This document shows, piece after piece, positions 10,701 through 19,441 of a DNA stretch of 60,512 bases. Under the pieces are notes generated by a model. That model was not told the origin of the DNA. It was given only the letters and a program-made list of their open reading frames with translations, and did no database searches. The DNA comes from Lachnospiraceae bacterium (GTDB lineage Bacteria > Bacillota > Clostridia > Lachnospirales > Lachnospiraceae): the NCBI GenBank assembly GCA_024690825.1, contig JAILOK010000059.1, positions 1 through 60,512 on the forward strand. The letters are read 5' to 3'. Position 1 is the stretch's first letter; each line of letters opens with the position of its first letter. A program made the position numbers and the translations under genes.

Positions 10701-13153
10701 CAGTACCAAAGAGTGCTGTATTTGGTATTGCCGACTGTTTCCTCCGTTACCGAAAGGTCGTACTGGAGTGAAATATTAGAGGTTCCCCAGTATTCATCCT
10801 GACCGGTTATGCCCATATTCGTAGGCTCAAGCTCAAGGACATTGATGTTGTCCTTTGATGCCATCGTTTCCACCTTGCTGTAGTTAAGGATATGCCGGAT
10901 TATGGTCGCCTCATAGATCCTGGTATTGGTAACCTTCCTGCTGTTGCTCCTTCCGGAATTTGTATCCTCGATCTTTTTCCTTACTTCCTGAAGACCATCA
11001 TCGACATAGCTCTGATCATAGGTATCCTCTAAGAAATTGTAGTTAAGGATCGTATGTCCAAGGTTTTTGTCCACGAAATCATTGAAGATATAAACATTTT
11101 TGTTGACCCAGGTATGATCCCTGTCAGTCATCTGTATGATGCCGTCAACCTTAAAGCTTGAAACATATCTGTTGTAGGCTGCCTTCACATCGGCTGCGGC
11201 AAGCACAAAGGCTGCCTTCCAGGCATAGGTCGCCCTTATCGCAGTGTCGGTCTTTTTTACAAATTCATAGTCTGCCATTACCGGCTTGTTTCTCATACTT
11301 GCCTGATAAAGAAGGGTGCTCGAAACCTCCTTTGAAATATCAAGCTTATCCGAATAATCCGGCACCGTAAGACCCGGGTATTCGGGCATGAATCCCTTAT
11401 CTGCAACCAGTCCCCTGTTTCCTTCTGAAAGGTATATGAGATCCGCATTCTCGACATCGCTTATCGTGACGTTCGCTGCGCTTACGGTATAGACCTGGAT
11501 GCTCATATTATCACGGGCTTTTTTGTCCTGCGTATCGCGGTCAAGATCGAATACCCGCTTCTTGAACCAGTCATTATTCGTAAATCCGCCCTTATAATAT
11601 ATGTCGGTCCCCTTCAGATAATAAGAGTTACCGCCGCCAACGGAGAACTTAAAGTTTCCGGATACCGTCTTTTCAAAGCAGAGCCAGGGTGAATTCATGG
11701 GGGCAAGCACACCGATGCTTCCGTGAGTACCGCTGTAATTTGATACCAGAGGCTCGCTTGTCATTACCTTGTATGGAAGACCCCTGAGGCCCGGATCCGT
11801 GTCATCGGCCATCCTTTTGTAATCCGATACATAATAAAGGATCTCCGAATCATCAACCTCGCTCTCGGTATATTCAAATACAACCGAATAAAGAGTCAGA
11901 GCTTCTCCCGCAGGTTCCTCGGTTCTTACCGGATCGACCGGTTCCTCTGTGGGATCCGTCGGATCTGTTGGTCCTGCCGGATCTGCGGGATCCGTAGGAT
12001 CCGTGGGTTCTGTAGGATCTCCGGGTGCTTCGCCTTCACTGACAGTCCTGTTTTCGGAAGGAGAATCGGGATCTCCCGCAGGCTCCTCTTCTCCGTATTC
12101 GGGATCAGCCGGATTTTCGGCTGCATATCTTTTCATATCAACAAAGATCTCATCACGGACATCCGCAACTGTATTTATGGATACACTGACAGGAATGGCA
12201 TTGATCGAAACCTTGCCGCCGTCCTTATATATATATCCCTTTACCCTGAACCTGTCATTGGCATCCTTCTCATAGAGGATGGTATTTTCGGCGATAGAAA
12301 GATCCGCAGGCCAGTCTTCTCCTGTATTTATGGTGTATTCTTTTACGGAAGCCGCACGGAAGGCCCCTTTTCTTATTCCTGCCGGAAGCTGGGCAAACTC
12401 CACAAAATACAATCCTGTTCCGTCCTCTGCTCTGGAATCCAATATGAAATTGGGATCAAAATATCCGTTCCTCGGCGGATCCGTTGCCGTGATCTTCTGA
12501 AGATTCGTTTCTATCCCCTTGTCAAGGAAGTCTGAAGCGATGGAATTGGCACTTCCTGTCACATCCGGGTTCATGTATCTCATGACATAATCACCGGCAC
12601 CCTGACTCGGAGTCATGGTGATGTCATTTACAAGCTGGGCTCCGTCCGCGGAGAATTTTCCATACTCCATCTTCTGGTCATCCGGAAGAGCTTCCCACTG
12701 CTCGGAGGTTATCTCCTGATAATCTCCGACCCAGTTTAAGGCTCCGGTATTGGTGCTTCCCTCAACAAGTCTTGTAGACAGAAGCATGTTCTTTAATTTA
12801 TTGTTTACGAAATCCTTCCTCTTATTACTGTCCTGAAGCTGCTGCAGGGTAAGCTCGGGCCTCATGGGCTCGTTTCCGCTGATGAGCCATCCCACGGTAC
12901 CCGTGGAAAGCTTGAACTGGCCGCCCGTTGCCGCCGGCTCCGATACCGTCACGGTGGATGTCGGCACGATCTCCAGTATGGTGAAGGGTTTTTCGGCCGA
13001 ATTCCTGCTGATGATATCCTCTATACCGTCAAGAGAGGGGCTTGCCTGAACCTCAACATTATGTATGCGGGTCGCTATTCCTCCCACAGTAAGTACGCCC
13101 GCCAAAGCGACCGCCACTCCTCCCATTATAAATTTTCTTTTGCTGCTGTTCAT
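7703..13153 (-). CDS. giant DUF5057-like extracellular protein of pilus operon
   Basis: A 1816-residue exported protein; ATG at 13153 is preceded by AGAGGTGAT. An N-terminal hydrophobic segment (about residues 10-28) is a signal peptide or anchor. Around residues 55-62 is PFTILEIVP, a block I associate with DUF5057-type proteins found with clostridial type IV pilus genes. Near residues 375-405 lies a Pro/Thr/Asp-rich linker encoded by a 9-base tandem repeat. A later stretch (YDMLILGFGDMYTWGG, then AVGKSVLFCHDASSYY) resembles the Rossmann-like core of a class I amidotransferase or beta-galactosidase middle domain, without clear catalytic residues. There is no sortase motif at the C-terminus. 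It is the last gene of the pilus operon, 44 bases after the PilW-like gene, and may be a pilus-associated surface protein or adhesin. Function unknown. Confidence 0.7.
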   Translation of the reverse strand: MNSSKRKFIMGGVAVALAGVLTVGGIATRIHNVEVQASPSLDGIEDIISRNSAEKPFTILEIVPTSTVTVSEPAATGGQFKLSTGTVGWLISGNEPMRPELTLQQLQDSNKRKDFVNNKLKNMLLSTRLVEGSTNTGALNWVGDYQEITSEQWEALPDDQKMEYGKFSADGAQLVNDITMTPSQGAGDYVMRYMNPDVTGSANSIASDFLDKGIETNLQKITATDPPRNGYFDPNFILDSRAEDGTGLYFVEFAQLPAGIRKGAFRAASVKEYTINTGEDWPADLSIAENTILYEKDANDRFRVKGYIYKDGGKVSINAIPVSVSINTVADVRDEIFVDMKRYAAENPADPEYGEEEPAGDPDSPSENRTVSEGEAPGDPTEPTDPTDPADPAGPTDPTDPTEEPVDPVRTEEPAGEALTLYSVVFEYTESEVDDSEILYYVSDYKRMADDTDPGLRGLPYKVMTSEPLVSNYSGTHGSIGVLAPMNSPWLCFEKTVSGNFKFSVGGGNSYYLKGTDIYYKGGFTNNDWFKKRVFDLDRDTQDKKARDNMSIQVYTVSAANVTISDVENADLIYLSEGNRGLVADKGFMPEYPGLTVPDYSDKLDISKEVSSTLLYQASMRNKPVMADYEFVKKTDTAIRATYAWKAAFVLAAADVKAAYNRYVSSFKVDGIIQMTDRDHTWVNKNVYIFNDFVDKNLGHTILNYNFLEDTYDQSYVDDGLQEVRKKIEDTNSGRSNSRKVTNTRIYEATIIRHILNYSKVETMASKDNINVLELEPTNMGITGQDEYWGTSNISLQYDLSVTEETVGNTKYSTLWYCKHDDFADATKPNTHTKTELIKTTGTIHLTQMGTPEFIGKIDDLNCTYDLIFIGDDSTGLNHTRKNDSTSSTKFNDATMNGLVYFNVGDYSYMVRERSMGALASEYRGGTVTHNLNDIYEESEFKAEDDADHPDTTIGRLRYSGNDIRRSDIDRFFNFAKADYPILLGNEILTQDRKVDEHYVDNTSHMCEMVEKILDDDGTEDNLFRIDDLLDDTTAAKKRRKKFEESLGILKPEIVFTDPDLTQRDKWDVKVGSTIDGSDKNFIDVKFRIDDPGSGSEYVAEAYIDLNADGKYAASEKIKGGAIRIYDAGSMGAVDRSHLNSGTEYRIMCELNDAPVGIYPWKLEVHQNGNEYRRDGKIAYFLAPTGRRDRINVLQLKSSRNSHDGSYNNQQSLDLQERMGNSNSILGKYLREVRDFDLNITAEYSDYVSNRTSRKVTVPDADGNGRTTDAADYLALFEQYDMLILGFGDMYTWGGTYSTATAEALLQYIAVGKSVLFCHDASSYYNYSGAEFGYEINQYIRSIVGMNRYGVRTRAEEIADTDRIPGLKSLLQNQTKDDIWEPRSRDSEKNKKSIRDTQSQGACYHGMLRYGLISNGCVPENNWKMSNEDFTNYDINNNGQRDDRILKYIRLAGRNKDDYTTVSIGGEKSTTKVNILNRGQITEYPYHLPDEIPVKVTHAQYWQLNLDLDDDKDGETDVVVWYTMGDANASGNRKIVYSGVGKDGRNNYFIYNKGNVVYSGQGHVNFITGEDNKPGYDDLNNTDINKNSTYESQLIVNTIIASYAAGTRAAKVHFHEDGKYNSRSITSDILPFDALNNADTLEWQKDTAPMTTSGNTPDERRPTKTTYFEIDDTNVVATKMIYAKFYKEENAALANTHDRLEPGTLDVKEVVALTDDGQEAVGYGAITVPDPTKGYLLYDSTNDNHANATNAGKMYKLVYYLDSFDVDTSNLATVTNTPGVRVVMRDDVQKREGGRVATSYSDDVLSLIRTRMFDLK
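11952..12023 (-). repeat. 9-base tandem repeat, Pro/Thr/Asp linker
   Basis: Eight imperfect copies of a 9-base unit of the form GGATCYGNN (plus-strand reading) inside the DUF5057 gene. On the coding strand each gives a three-residue (T/A)DP-like unit, making a stiff acidic linker. Such a repeat could expand or contract by slippage without breaking the frame. Confidence 0.85.
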
Positions 13154-13197
13154 GTCATCACCTCTGGGACCCTGCTTAAGATCCGCAACATATCTAC

Positions 13198-16100
13198 TTA
13201 CTTCTTCACCCAGGTATCTTTAGTGAAATTATACTGGTAATCCACATCCGGACCACCATTGTAATGGAATCTGATCCTGAGATCATTTGTCTGTGCATTA
13301 TATTTATACCGCTGGGTAGGGAAATCATTTGCGCCGTTTCCATATTTTTCCCAATGATTCTGCACATATCTGTATCTGGCAAAATTCTTAGCTACCTCAA
13401 AGTCACTGTTTGCCGGATAACCGTACCATTCCAGATCATTTTTGGTCGGAATATAGAATTTATCTCCCCGTGGTGTTGTAATATTTACAGTGAACAGATC
13501 TCCCTTTGAATCCCACTGTTCTGTCTGCTCGTTATAACTGTATTTTTTGTAGACACCTGAATTTTCTTCGCCAAGAGTATAAATGTCCACACAGTACTTC
13601 CCGTCCTGACGGTAATAGGCGATCTGGTATTTGCTGTACTGTACCAGTCCGTTTGATGTCTGGTAGATCGCCATCTTGTCCGCCCATTTCTTTGAGGAAT
13701 TGGCCTGCTTTGAAATATCCTTAAATCCGGTAAAGAACTCTTCATCGCCGGCACCGGGCAGGTAAACATCCTTTGAATTTCCGTTAAGCCCGCTTATCAG
13801 GTTGCCCTTGAAATTATTTGATTTTACAAATACCCATCTTTCTTTCGATGTATCAAACTTATAATCCGCCTGATTGGGTATCCTCAGATAATAAACGCCG
13901 TCAACAATCTTCATGTAGCAGGCATAGTCCTTATTTACCGGATCTCCCGAATAGGAATTCGGATTCTTGTACTGCCTTATTGTATGCACACCTACACTTT
14001 TGTATACATCATCCAGATTTACTCCGAAAAAATCAGGATGAGCTTCAATGGTAACCCCATTGTCAGTTGTATATTCAGGATAGGGAACAAAACCTTCCCT
14101 TTTGTCATTGCTTTCTTTAGTGCTCTGCAGTGTTATGTTTCCATGCCTGAGCTTGAAGCCTAAATATCCGCTTCTGCGGTCAAAGGTCCTGTTGTTATAG
14201 GAAAATCTCGGCCATATATTATACTCTTTCTCCGAACCGGTAAAATTATCATAGAGATAAACCTTATCCGGATTAAAAATTTTACCTATAACATTGCTCT
14301 TGTCAAATACGATCTTGTTTCTCGCTTCACTCAACGGCAGTTCAAATCCCATATATACGAGCATTCCGTTTGCATATTGTTCTGATCCGTGTGCCTTACC
14401 CCTGCCGCTTTCAGTCTTCAGGATCATCGCATCATCAAATCCCCCTTCCGCTATGCAAACCGACTTGCTCAGGCCGCCATCATTACCACCTGATGAAATA
14501 TCTGCAAAACAAACCTGTTCCTGCCATACTATCCATTTTTTGTTCTGGCCGGACAGTTTTTGAATCAATAAATTACTGTCAACATTGTCATTTTTCGCAT
14601 CCAGCTTGTAGAAAGGTCCCAGATCATACTTTTCGTTGTACTTCGGAGTTTCTTTTTCATCAGAGATCCTCTCCCTGAAGCCGTACATCAGTGTTTCCGC
14701 AGGAGTACTACTCCACCAGCCGCCATCGTACTTAACAATGATCGCAAAAACGACACGCATATCCTTGTTGGGATCGTAATCCTTGAATTCAAAGCCGTTA
14801 AAATTTCCGGTATTTCCTGAATCATCTACCGGCGGTAAAATCTGCCATCCGTGACTTTCATATTCGGCTCTTGTATCATATTTTTCTTCCAGGGCACCAG
14901 GATTTACGGTATTCCAATCCGTCAGATCATCGGGATAATATTTATTCTTATAATCACCGTCAATTGCCGGTCTCGTGGCATAAGTCTTTATTGCCAGATA
15001 ATTCCGCTGCTTATTGGGAAGTGCCTCATATTCTTCCCACTCACTGAGGCCTGCTTCATTATAAAACTGTTTAAGATATTCCGGATACAGAATAGGTCCG
15101 ATGATTCCACGCAGGAACGGGGATTTGTGTACCATTACGCCTGCTTCCGTAACGGTCAGCTCCAGATCCTTGTATACCCCGTTACTGCCGGGATAAGGGA
15201 TCGTCCTGGTGGCTATACCGCCGTCTGCCAGGGAATGCAGCGCAGTAAACCTTATTTTGATCTTCGTATCCTTATGAACGGAACCGGGTACTGTGATCGT
15301 CCAATGCAAAGGACCTGAGGGCTCAAGTCTTATCGTTGCAGCAGCAGCCGGTGTTATGCTTATGATATTGGCGCTGACCATCTCTGGCCTTGTCCTGTCA
15401 ATACCGGGGGCTCCGGGGTTGGAGTTCAACTGCACCGTGATCGAACCTGAACTTCCGGCATTTATCTCGTCGTGTTCGGGTTTGCCGGTTATCTGGATAC
15501 CTTCCACATCATCCCCGGTCTCGCCAAGATCGGTGGCATTGTTGTTCGTCCACTTTACCCTGTTGATATATACTTCAAAAGGATGTCTGCCTCCCATGGA
15601 ATCCACGGCATTCATCTTGATAGTTTCCGCTCTTTCCTTCTCGTCTATATGAAGGGTTGTGGGATTTGCAAGGTCTGTCGCTGCCGAAGTCCTGCCGCCG
15701 TCTCCTCCGTCAAGCTCGTAGTTTACAATATTGGAGGCATTACCCCTCGTGATTATCCTTCTGATGGTCAGGGGCAGATCCATACCGGGCTCTGCCGTAA
15801 GATTAAGCGTATCAAGCGTCACATCCGAAGATACGGTAATGCTGTCAGTACTTAAAGCCACCTTGTTACGAAGTGACACATTGTTTGCCACATGGTACTG
15901 ATATCTTCCCTTGGATTTGCTGAAATCCATCTCAACATAGATGATCCTCTTTTTTTCCATATCGGTAAGGTCACATTTGAAGGAGCTTACATTATCAGCA
16001 AGCTTTTCGGATTCCACAGAGCCGGAATCCACTATGTCGCTTCCGTTGTAGATAAGTTCCTGCTGGTCAAATCTTATGGTGGATTTCTCATCATCAGAAA

Positions 16101-16518
16101 GATCATGCTCCCAGACTATGTCATAATGCATATCCTCTTCTTCATTGTACGCATCGGGAGAACTGATCTGATTCAGATTATAGGTATAGACGGAAAGTTT
16201 TTTCTGTGTGACATCAGCATCCGGAACCGTGATGTCGGAATCCTTTATGATCGTGACCCAGTCAGCGTCAGTGGGTGTAGCCGCAGTGGTGTATGAGTAA
16301 ACTATTTTTTTGTTTGCGTCAACCACCACATCCTGGATATGATCCATGACGATCTGCGCAGAACTCTGAAGCCCTGCCTCCGCGCTCGTGGAGGAAAAAC
16401 TTCTGGAGCTTACGATCATGATGCTGCCTATTCCGGCAACCAGGATAGCGCCTATGGTAAGAGCTATGAGCAGTTCGACAAGCGAAAAGCCCTTATTATC
16501 CCTTATGATTTTTCTCAT
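13198..16518 (-). CDS. very large PilW-like minor pilin
   Basis: A 1106-residue protein with a class III signal peptide: MRKIIRDNKG then FSLVELLIALTIGAI, with cleavage expected between Gly10 and Phe11 and the conserved Glu at +5. The N-terminal ~200 residues follow the PilW/PulJ pattern, including a Gln/Ser-rich helix after the hydrophobic stretch. The rest, about 850 residues, is beta-rich with many aromatic residues and is presumably displayed at the pilus tip. Start ATG at 16518 with GGGAGG nine bases upstream. Most minor pilins are below 350 residues, so this is a giant member; such proteins in Gram-positives can be adhesins. It lies between a small pseudopilin and the DUF5057 gene. Confidence 0.82.
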   Translation of the reverse strand: MRKIIRDNKGFSLVELLIALTIGAILVAGIGSIMIVSSRSFSSTSAEAGLQSSAQIVMDHIQDVVVDANKKIVYSYTTAATPTDADWVTIIKDSDITVPDADVTQKKLSVYTYNLNQISSPDAYNEEEDMHYDIVWEHDLSDDEKSTIRFDQQELIYNGSDIVDSGSVESEKLADNVSSFKCDLTDMEKKRIIYVEMDFSKSKGRYQYHVANNVSLRNKVALSTDSITVSSDVTLDTLNLTAEPGMDLPLTIRRIITRGNASNIVNYELDGGDGGRTSAATDLANPTTLHIDEKERAETIKMNAVDSMGGRHPFEVYINRVKWTNNNATDLGETGDDVEGIQITGKPEHDEINAGSSGSITVQLNSNPGAPGIDRTRPEMVSANIISITPAAAATIRLEPSGPLHWTITVPGSVHKDTKIKIRFTALHSLADGGIATRTIPYPGSNGVYKDLELTVTEAGVMVHKSPFLRGIIGPILYPEYLKQFYNEAGLSEWEEYEALPNKQRNYLAIKTYATRPAIDGDYKNKYYPDDLTDWNTVNPGALEEKYDTRAEYESHGWQILPPVDDSGNTGNFNGFEFKDYDPNKDMRVVFAIIVKYDGGWWSSTPAETLMYGFRERISDEKETPKYNEKYDLGPFYKLDAKNDNVDSNLLIQKLSGQNKKWIVWQEQVCFADISSGGNDGGLSKSVCIAEGGFDDAMILKTESGRGKAHGSEQYANGMLVYMGFELPLSEARNKIVFDKSNVIGKIFNPDKVYLYDNFTGSEKEYNIWPRFSYNNRTFDRRSGYLGFKLRHGNITLQSTKESNDKREGFVPYPEYTTDNGVTIEAHPDFFGVNLDDVYKSVGVHTIRQYKNPNSYSGDPVNKDYACYMKIVDGVYYLRIPNQADYKFDTSKERWVFVKSNNFKGNLISGLNGNSKDVYLPGAGDEEFFTGFKDISKQANSSKKWADKMAIYQTSNGLVQYSKYQIAYYRQDGKYCVDIYTLGEENSGVYKKYSYNEQTEQWDSKGDLFTVNITTPRGDKFYIPTKNDLEWYGYPANSDFEVAKNFARYRYVQNHWEKYGNGANDFPTQRYKYNAQTNDLRIRFHYNGGPDVDYQYNFTKDTWVKK

Positions 16519-16551
16519 TCCTGTATCCTCCCGTACCGTAAATAGAGTACT

Positions 16552-17097
16552 TTAATCTTCCGTTACCTTTCCCGTGATGCCGTGAAGAGTCAGCCTTTCA
16601 GTCACTCCCCCTCCGGTAATACTGATCTTCTTAATGGTATAATTCCCTCCGACCTGACCGCCGGAAATCTCTTTAAATGCACCGGTAGAGCGGTTGAACT
16701 GGAAATACACACCGCTGTTATTGAGCGCATATGTTGCTCCGTCAGATGCCTCGACTTCGACCACTACTCTGGCAGATCCTATCTCTCTTTCTTCCCCGTC
16801 TACATCCTCGGTCGCGGCAACTCCGCCAAGTTTCGCTATGGTCGTGGTCTGCTGGACCATGATCTTCCCATCCGGATTCTTATACAGATGCAGGACAACC
16901 TTGTTTTTTCCCATGGACGCCACGCGAACCTGATCCAGTTCGTGGCGCAGCTGCTTCTGGCACTGTCTGCAGGCTCTCGACCCGATGACATTCGTTGAGA
17001 GAAGGAACATGCCAAGCATCAGGGCCATAATGGCGATCACTGCCAGAAGTTCCACAAGCGAAAAGCCCTTATTGTTATCTCTTAAACCAGTTTTCAT
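16552..17097 (-). CDS. small pseudopilin (GspH/FimT-like)
   Basis: A 181-residue prepilin-like protein with leader MKTGLRDNNKG and the hydrophobic helix FSLVELLAVIAIMALMLGMF; the processing Gly and Glu at +5 are present. A CRQCQ pair of cysteines follows the helix and the remainder is a short beta-rich globular domain, as in FimT/GspH minor pilins. The start overlaps the 3' end of the PilX-like gene by 23 bases, indicating translational coupling. It probably belongs to the minor pilin complex that primes pilus assembly. Confidence 0.85.
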   Translation of the reverse strand: MKTGLRDNNKGFSLVELLAVIAIMALMLGMFLLSTNVIGSRACRQCQKQLRHELDQVRVASMGKNKVVLHLYKNPDGKIMVQQTTTIAKLGGVAATEDVDGEEREIGSARVVVEVEASDGATYALNNSGVYFQFNRSTGAFKEISGGQVGGNYTIKKISITGGGVTERLTLHGITGKVTED

Positions 17098-19429
17098 ACC
17101 TTACAAGCTCCCCGAAATCTACCCTCTGGCTTTCCCTGTCTACAGTATTTCCCGATACCACGGTACCCTCAAGTATGTACTGGGGACCGTCCTTAAAATA
17201 CTGTAAAGGCTTTGTCACACCATGCTCCACGGTTCCCGACTCAACAGTCACCGCCTGGAGAACACGGATAAGATCCAGTCTGTCTTCACCTATTTCTACA
17301 ACACCTCCGTTTTTGAAGGTTATCGTTCCCTTGGCTATGACCACTCCCGTGAAGTTTCCGCCGATCTCAACATTGCCGCCTGCAATGATCAAATGGATTG
17401 AAGAATCCCCTGAATAAACATAATCTCCTCCTGCCACAACACCTCTTACCGCATCGGATCCGGCGCCGCTTACAAAAACAACAGGATCGGGGCCCGACGG
17501 CAGCTTTGTTTCATCTATGATGTTTTCAAATACCGTTTTGGTCATCTCATTTGCGCTCACAGATGTCGAATCTGTCACAAGCTTGGTGCAGAGCGCATTG
17601 TAGACCGCCGAAATATCAACATTGTTCTGGCTCTGAAGAAGCGAACTGCTCTGCGCGGCTGTATAATCAAGACTGTCGATATCCGGACCGTTCAGATAAT
17701 GTCCGGCCGTGGTGATGCTGTTTGAGCTGGTCCCCGGACTTTCATCTATGAAGCTGTCCTCCAGATAATATCTGTAGAAGGAATCTACATTTTCTTTTTT
17801 GTGGTCATAATAATCCTTCGAATATTCCTTCGCTTTTTCTTCGGTCATCTGCAGATAAAAATATGCCAGAAGCTGTCCGTACTGATTTTTATAGACAACC
17901 TTGTAGCTTGAAGAATAATGTGACAGGCTGTTGCCTCCGAGCGCTTCTATGGGTCTTTGGAAATCTACCGTTTCTATACGACCCTTTGTGATATCGTGAT
18001 TTGTCCCGAGATACTGCGATGTATAGAAGTTAGGTTCTGCCTGATTTGCCTGATTAAAAGATACGGTGATATCAGGCACAGGATTCTTTCCGACAAGAAC
18101 TTCACCGTTACTTCCATTGTTGCCGTTTTCCTTCCAGACACCTATACAGGAGCCGGGTATCAGATACTGGACCTGATCGCCCTTGACCGAGATGGACTCA
18201 TCCATCATGATATCCCCGTTATTGCTGACCGTGGTAGTCTCTCCCGGATTATTCGTGCTTACTGTTCTGTTTACCTTGTCGCCTGTTCCAACAAAGGCAT
18301 GACCCGCTACAAGCACGCTTCCCGCATCCTTTAAGTCAAGCTTTGCGTTCTTGGAATTTATAATCATGGCTGAGGAATCGTTTGCGCTCACTGTGGAGTT
18401 TCCGAATCCGAAATAATCTCCCGCGATCTTCATATCTCCGGCCGCGCTGTAGATCAGGTCATTTGCCACATAGGTCTTTCCCCGCACAAGACCCGATCCC
18501 TTTGAAAGATCAATGTCATGCGCATAAAGTCTTGTCAGATTACCTGTCAGAAGTTCGGCCTTCTGTCCGACAGCCATACCGTTTAGGGAAAGAGTTCCCC
18601 TGGTCACAAGGTATTCCGCGTTCTGGGCATCAAGCACGGCTTTGTCGGCCGCCACTGCAGAATATCCCTCGCCTACCATGATGCCGTTATCTCCGGCATA
18701 GGCGCTCTTTTTTAGGACCACCTGGGATCCGTTCTCGACCTTGATCCCCGTATCGGCGATGATGGAATATTCAAAGATCGCCGGCAGTTCGGATGCCTTG
18801 GAAAATCTTACAGTGGGCAGTCCTATGGAAAGATCCGAGGTGATCTCCGAATAATTACCCGAGTCATGATCATAAAACTGTACGGTGATGTTCTTAAGGA
18901 TGACACTCTTGTCAGTCTTCTGGATATTTACACCCGCAGGACATACCAAAGACGCCTCGTAGATGCGGCCGTCAGGTCCCGGAGCCAGAGTTCCTGCATA
19001 ATGCTGGTCCCTTGATGTGGAAGTAAAAGGATTGAACATCACTTCAACATAATCCACCAGCTTATTCGGATCAAATCTGTTGGGATCCGAGGCATCCCGA
19101 TAGGCATTGTATATTTCATTTAAATAACGGTTCTGTAGTTCTTCTTCTGTGGTGCCGTTTGTATAATCTCCGAATGATGTGGAGTATACCCTTATCAGCG
19201 CATCAGAGGCATCCTTCTGCATGCCGGCCTTGATCTCTTCAAAAACGGTCTCTGCCGAATAAAAAGTCTCCTTATTCTTCGCATCCGTGGTCTTCATAAA
19301 GAAGTTTGACATGGTAACCCACATCAGTGTTGCTACCAGGATGGATATGAAGGCAACGGCAACTATGACCATTACCATTGCGGAACCCTTATTATTTTTC
19401 CTTATTTTTCCGATCAGATTCTTTATCAT
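17075..19429 (-). CDS. PilX/GspK-like minor pilin with beta-helix-like body
   Basis: A 784-residue protein with a prepilin-like start, MIKNLIGKIRKNNKG then SAMVMVIVAVAFISILVAT. The residue at +5 is Val, not Glu, the exception typical of PilX/GspK tip subunits, and SAM-type openings are usual there. Residues roughly 200-480 contain many short Val/Gly/Ala/Asp-rich turns (for example AGDNGIMVGEGYSAV and GKTYVANDLIYSAAGDMKIA) that look like a bactofilin or beta-helix fold; this part is an inference. It lies between the PilV-like and GspH-like genes. Placement with three other minor pilins suggests a tip complex. Confidence 0.75.
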   Translation of the reverse strand: MIKNLIGKIRKNNKGSAMVMVIVAVAFISILVATLMWVTMSNFFMKTTDAKNKETFYSAETVFEEIKAGMQKDASDALIRVYSTSFGDYTNGTTEEELQNRYLNEIYNAYRDASDPNRFDPNKLVDYVEVMFNPFTSTSRDQHYAGTLAPGPDGRIYEASLVCPAGVNIQKTDKSVILKNITVQFYDHDSGNYSEITSDLSIGLPTVRFSKASELPAIFEYSIIADTGIKVENGSQVVLKKSAYAGDNGIMVGEGYSAVAADKAVLDAQNAEYLVTRGTLSLNGMAVGQKAELLTGNLTRLYAHDIDLSKGSGLVRGKTYVANDLIYSAAGDMKIAGDYFGFGNSTVSANDSSAMIINSKNAKLDLKDAGSVLVAGHAFVGTGDKVNRTVSTNNPGETTTVSNNGDIMMDESISVKGDQVQYLIPGSCIGVWKENGNNGSNGEVLVGKNPVPDITVSFNQANQAEPNFYTSQYLGTNHDITKGRIETVDFQRPIEALGGNSLSHYSSSYKVVYKNQYGQLLAYFYLQMTEEKAKEYSKDYYDHKKENVDSFYRYYLEDSFIDESPGTSSNSITTAGHYLNGPDIDSLDYTAAQSSSLLQSQNNVDISAVYNALCTKLVTDSTSVSANEMTKTVFENIIDETKLPSGPDPVVFVSGAGSDAVRGVVAGGDYVYSGDSSIHLIIAGGNVEIGGNFTGVVIAKGTITFKNGGVVEIGEDRLDLIRVLQAVTVESGTVEHGVTKPLQYFKDGPQYILEGTVVSGNTVDRESQRVDFGELVRYENWFKR

Positions 19430-19441
19430 AGGAAATCCCTC

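Noticed and set aside
11952-12023. CRISPR-like or regulatory repeat
   Set aside because: The 9-base units keep the reading frame and encode a Pro/Thr/Asp linker; no spacers exist.
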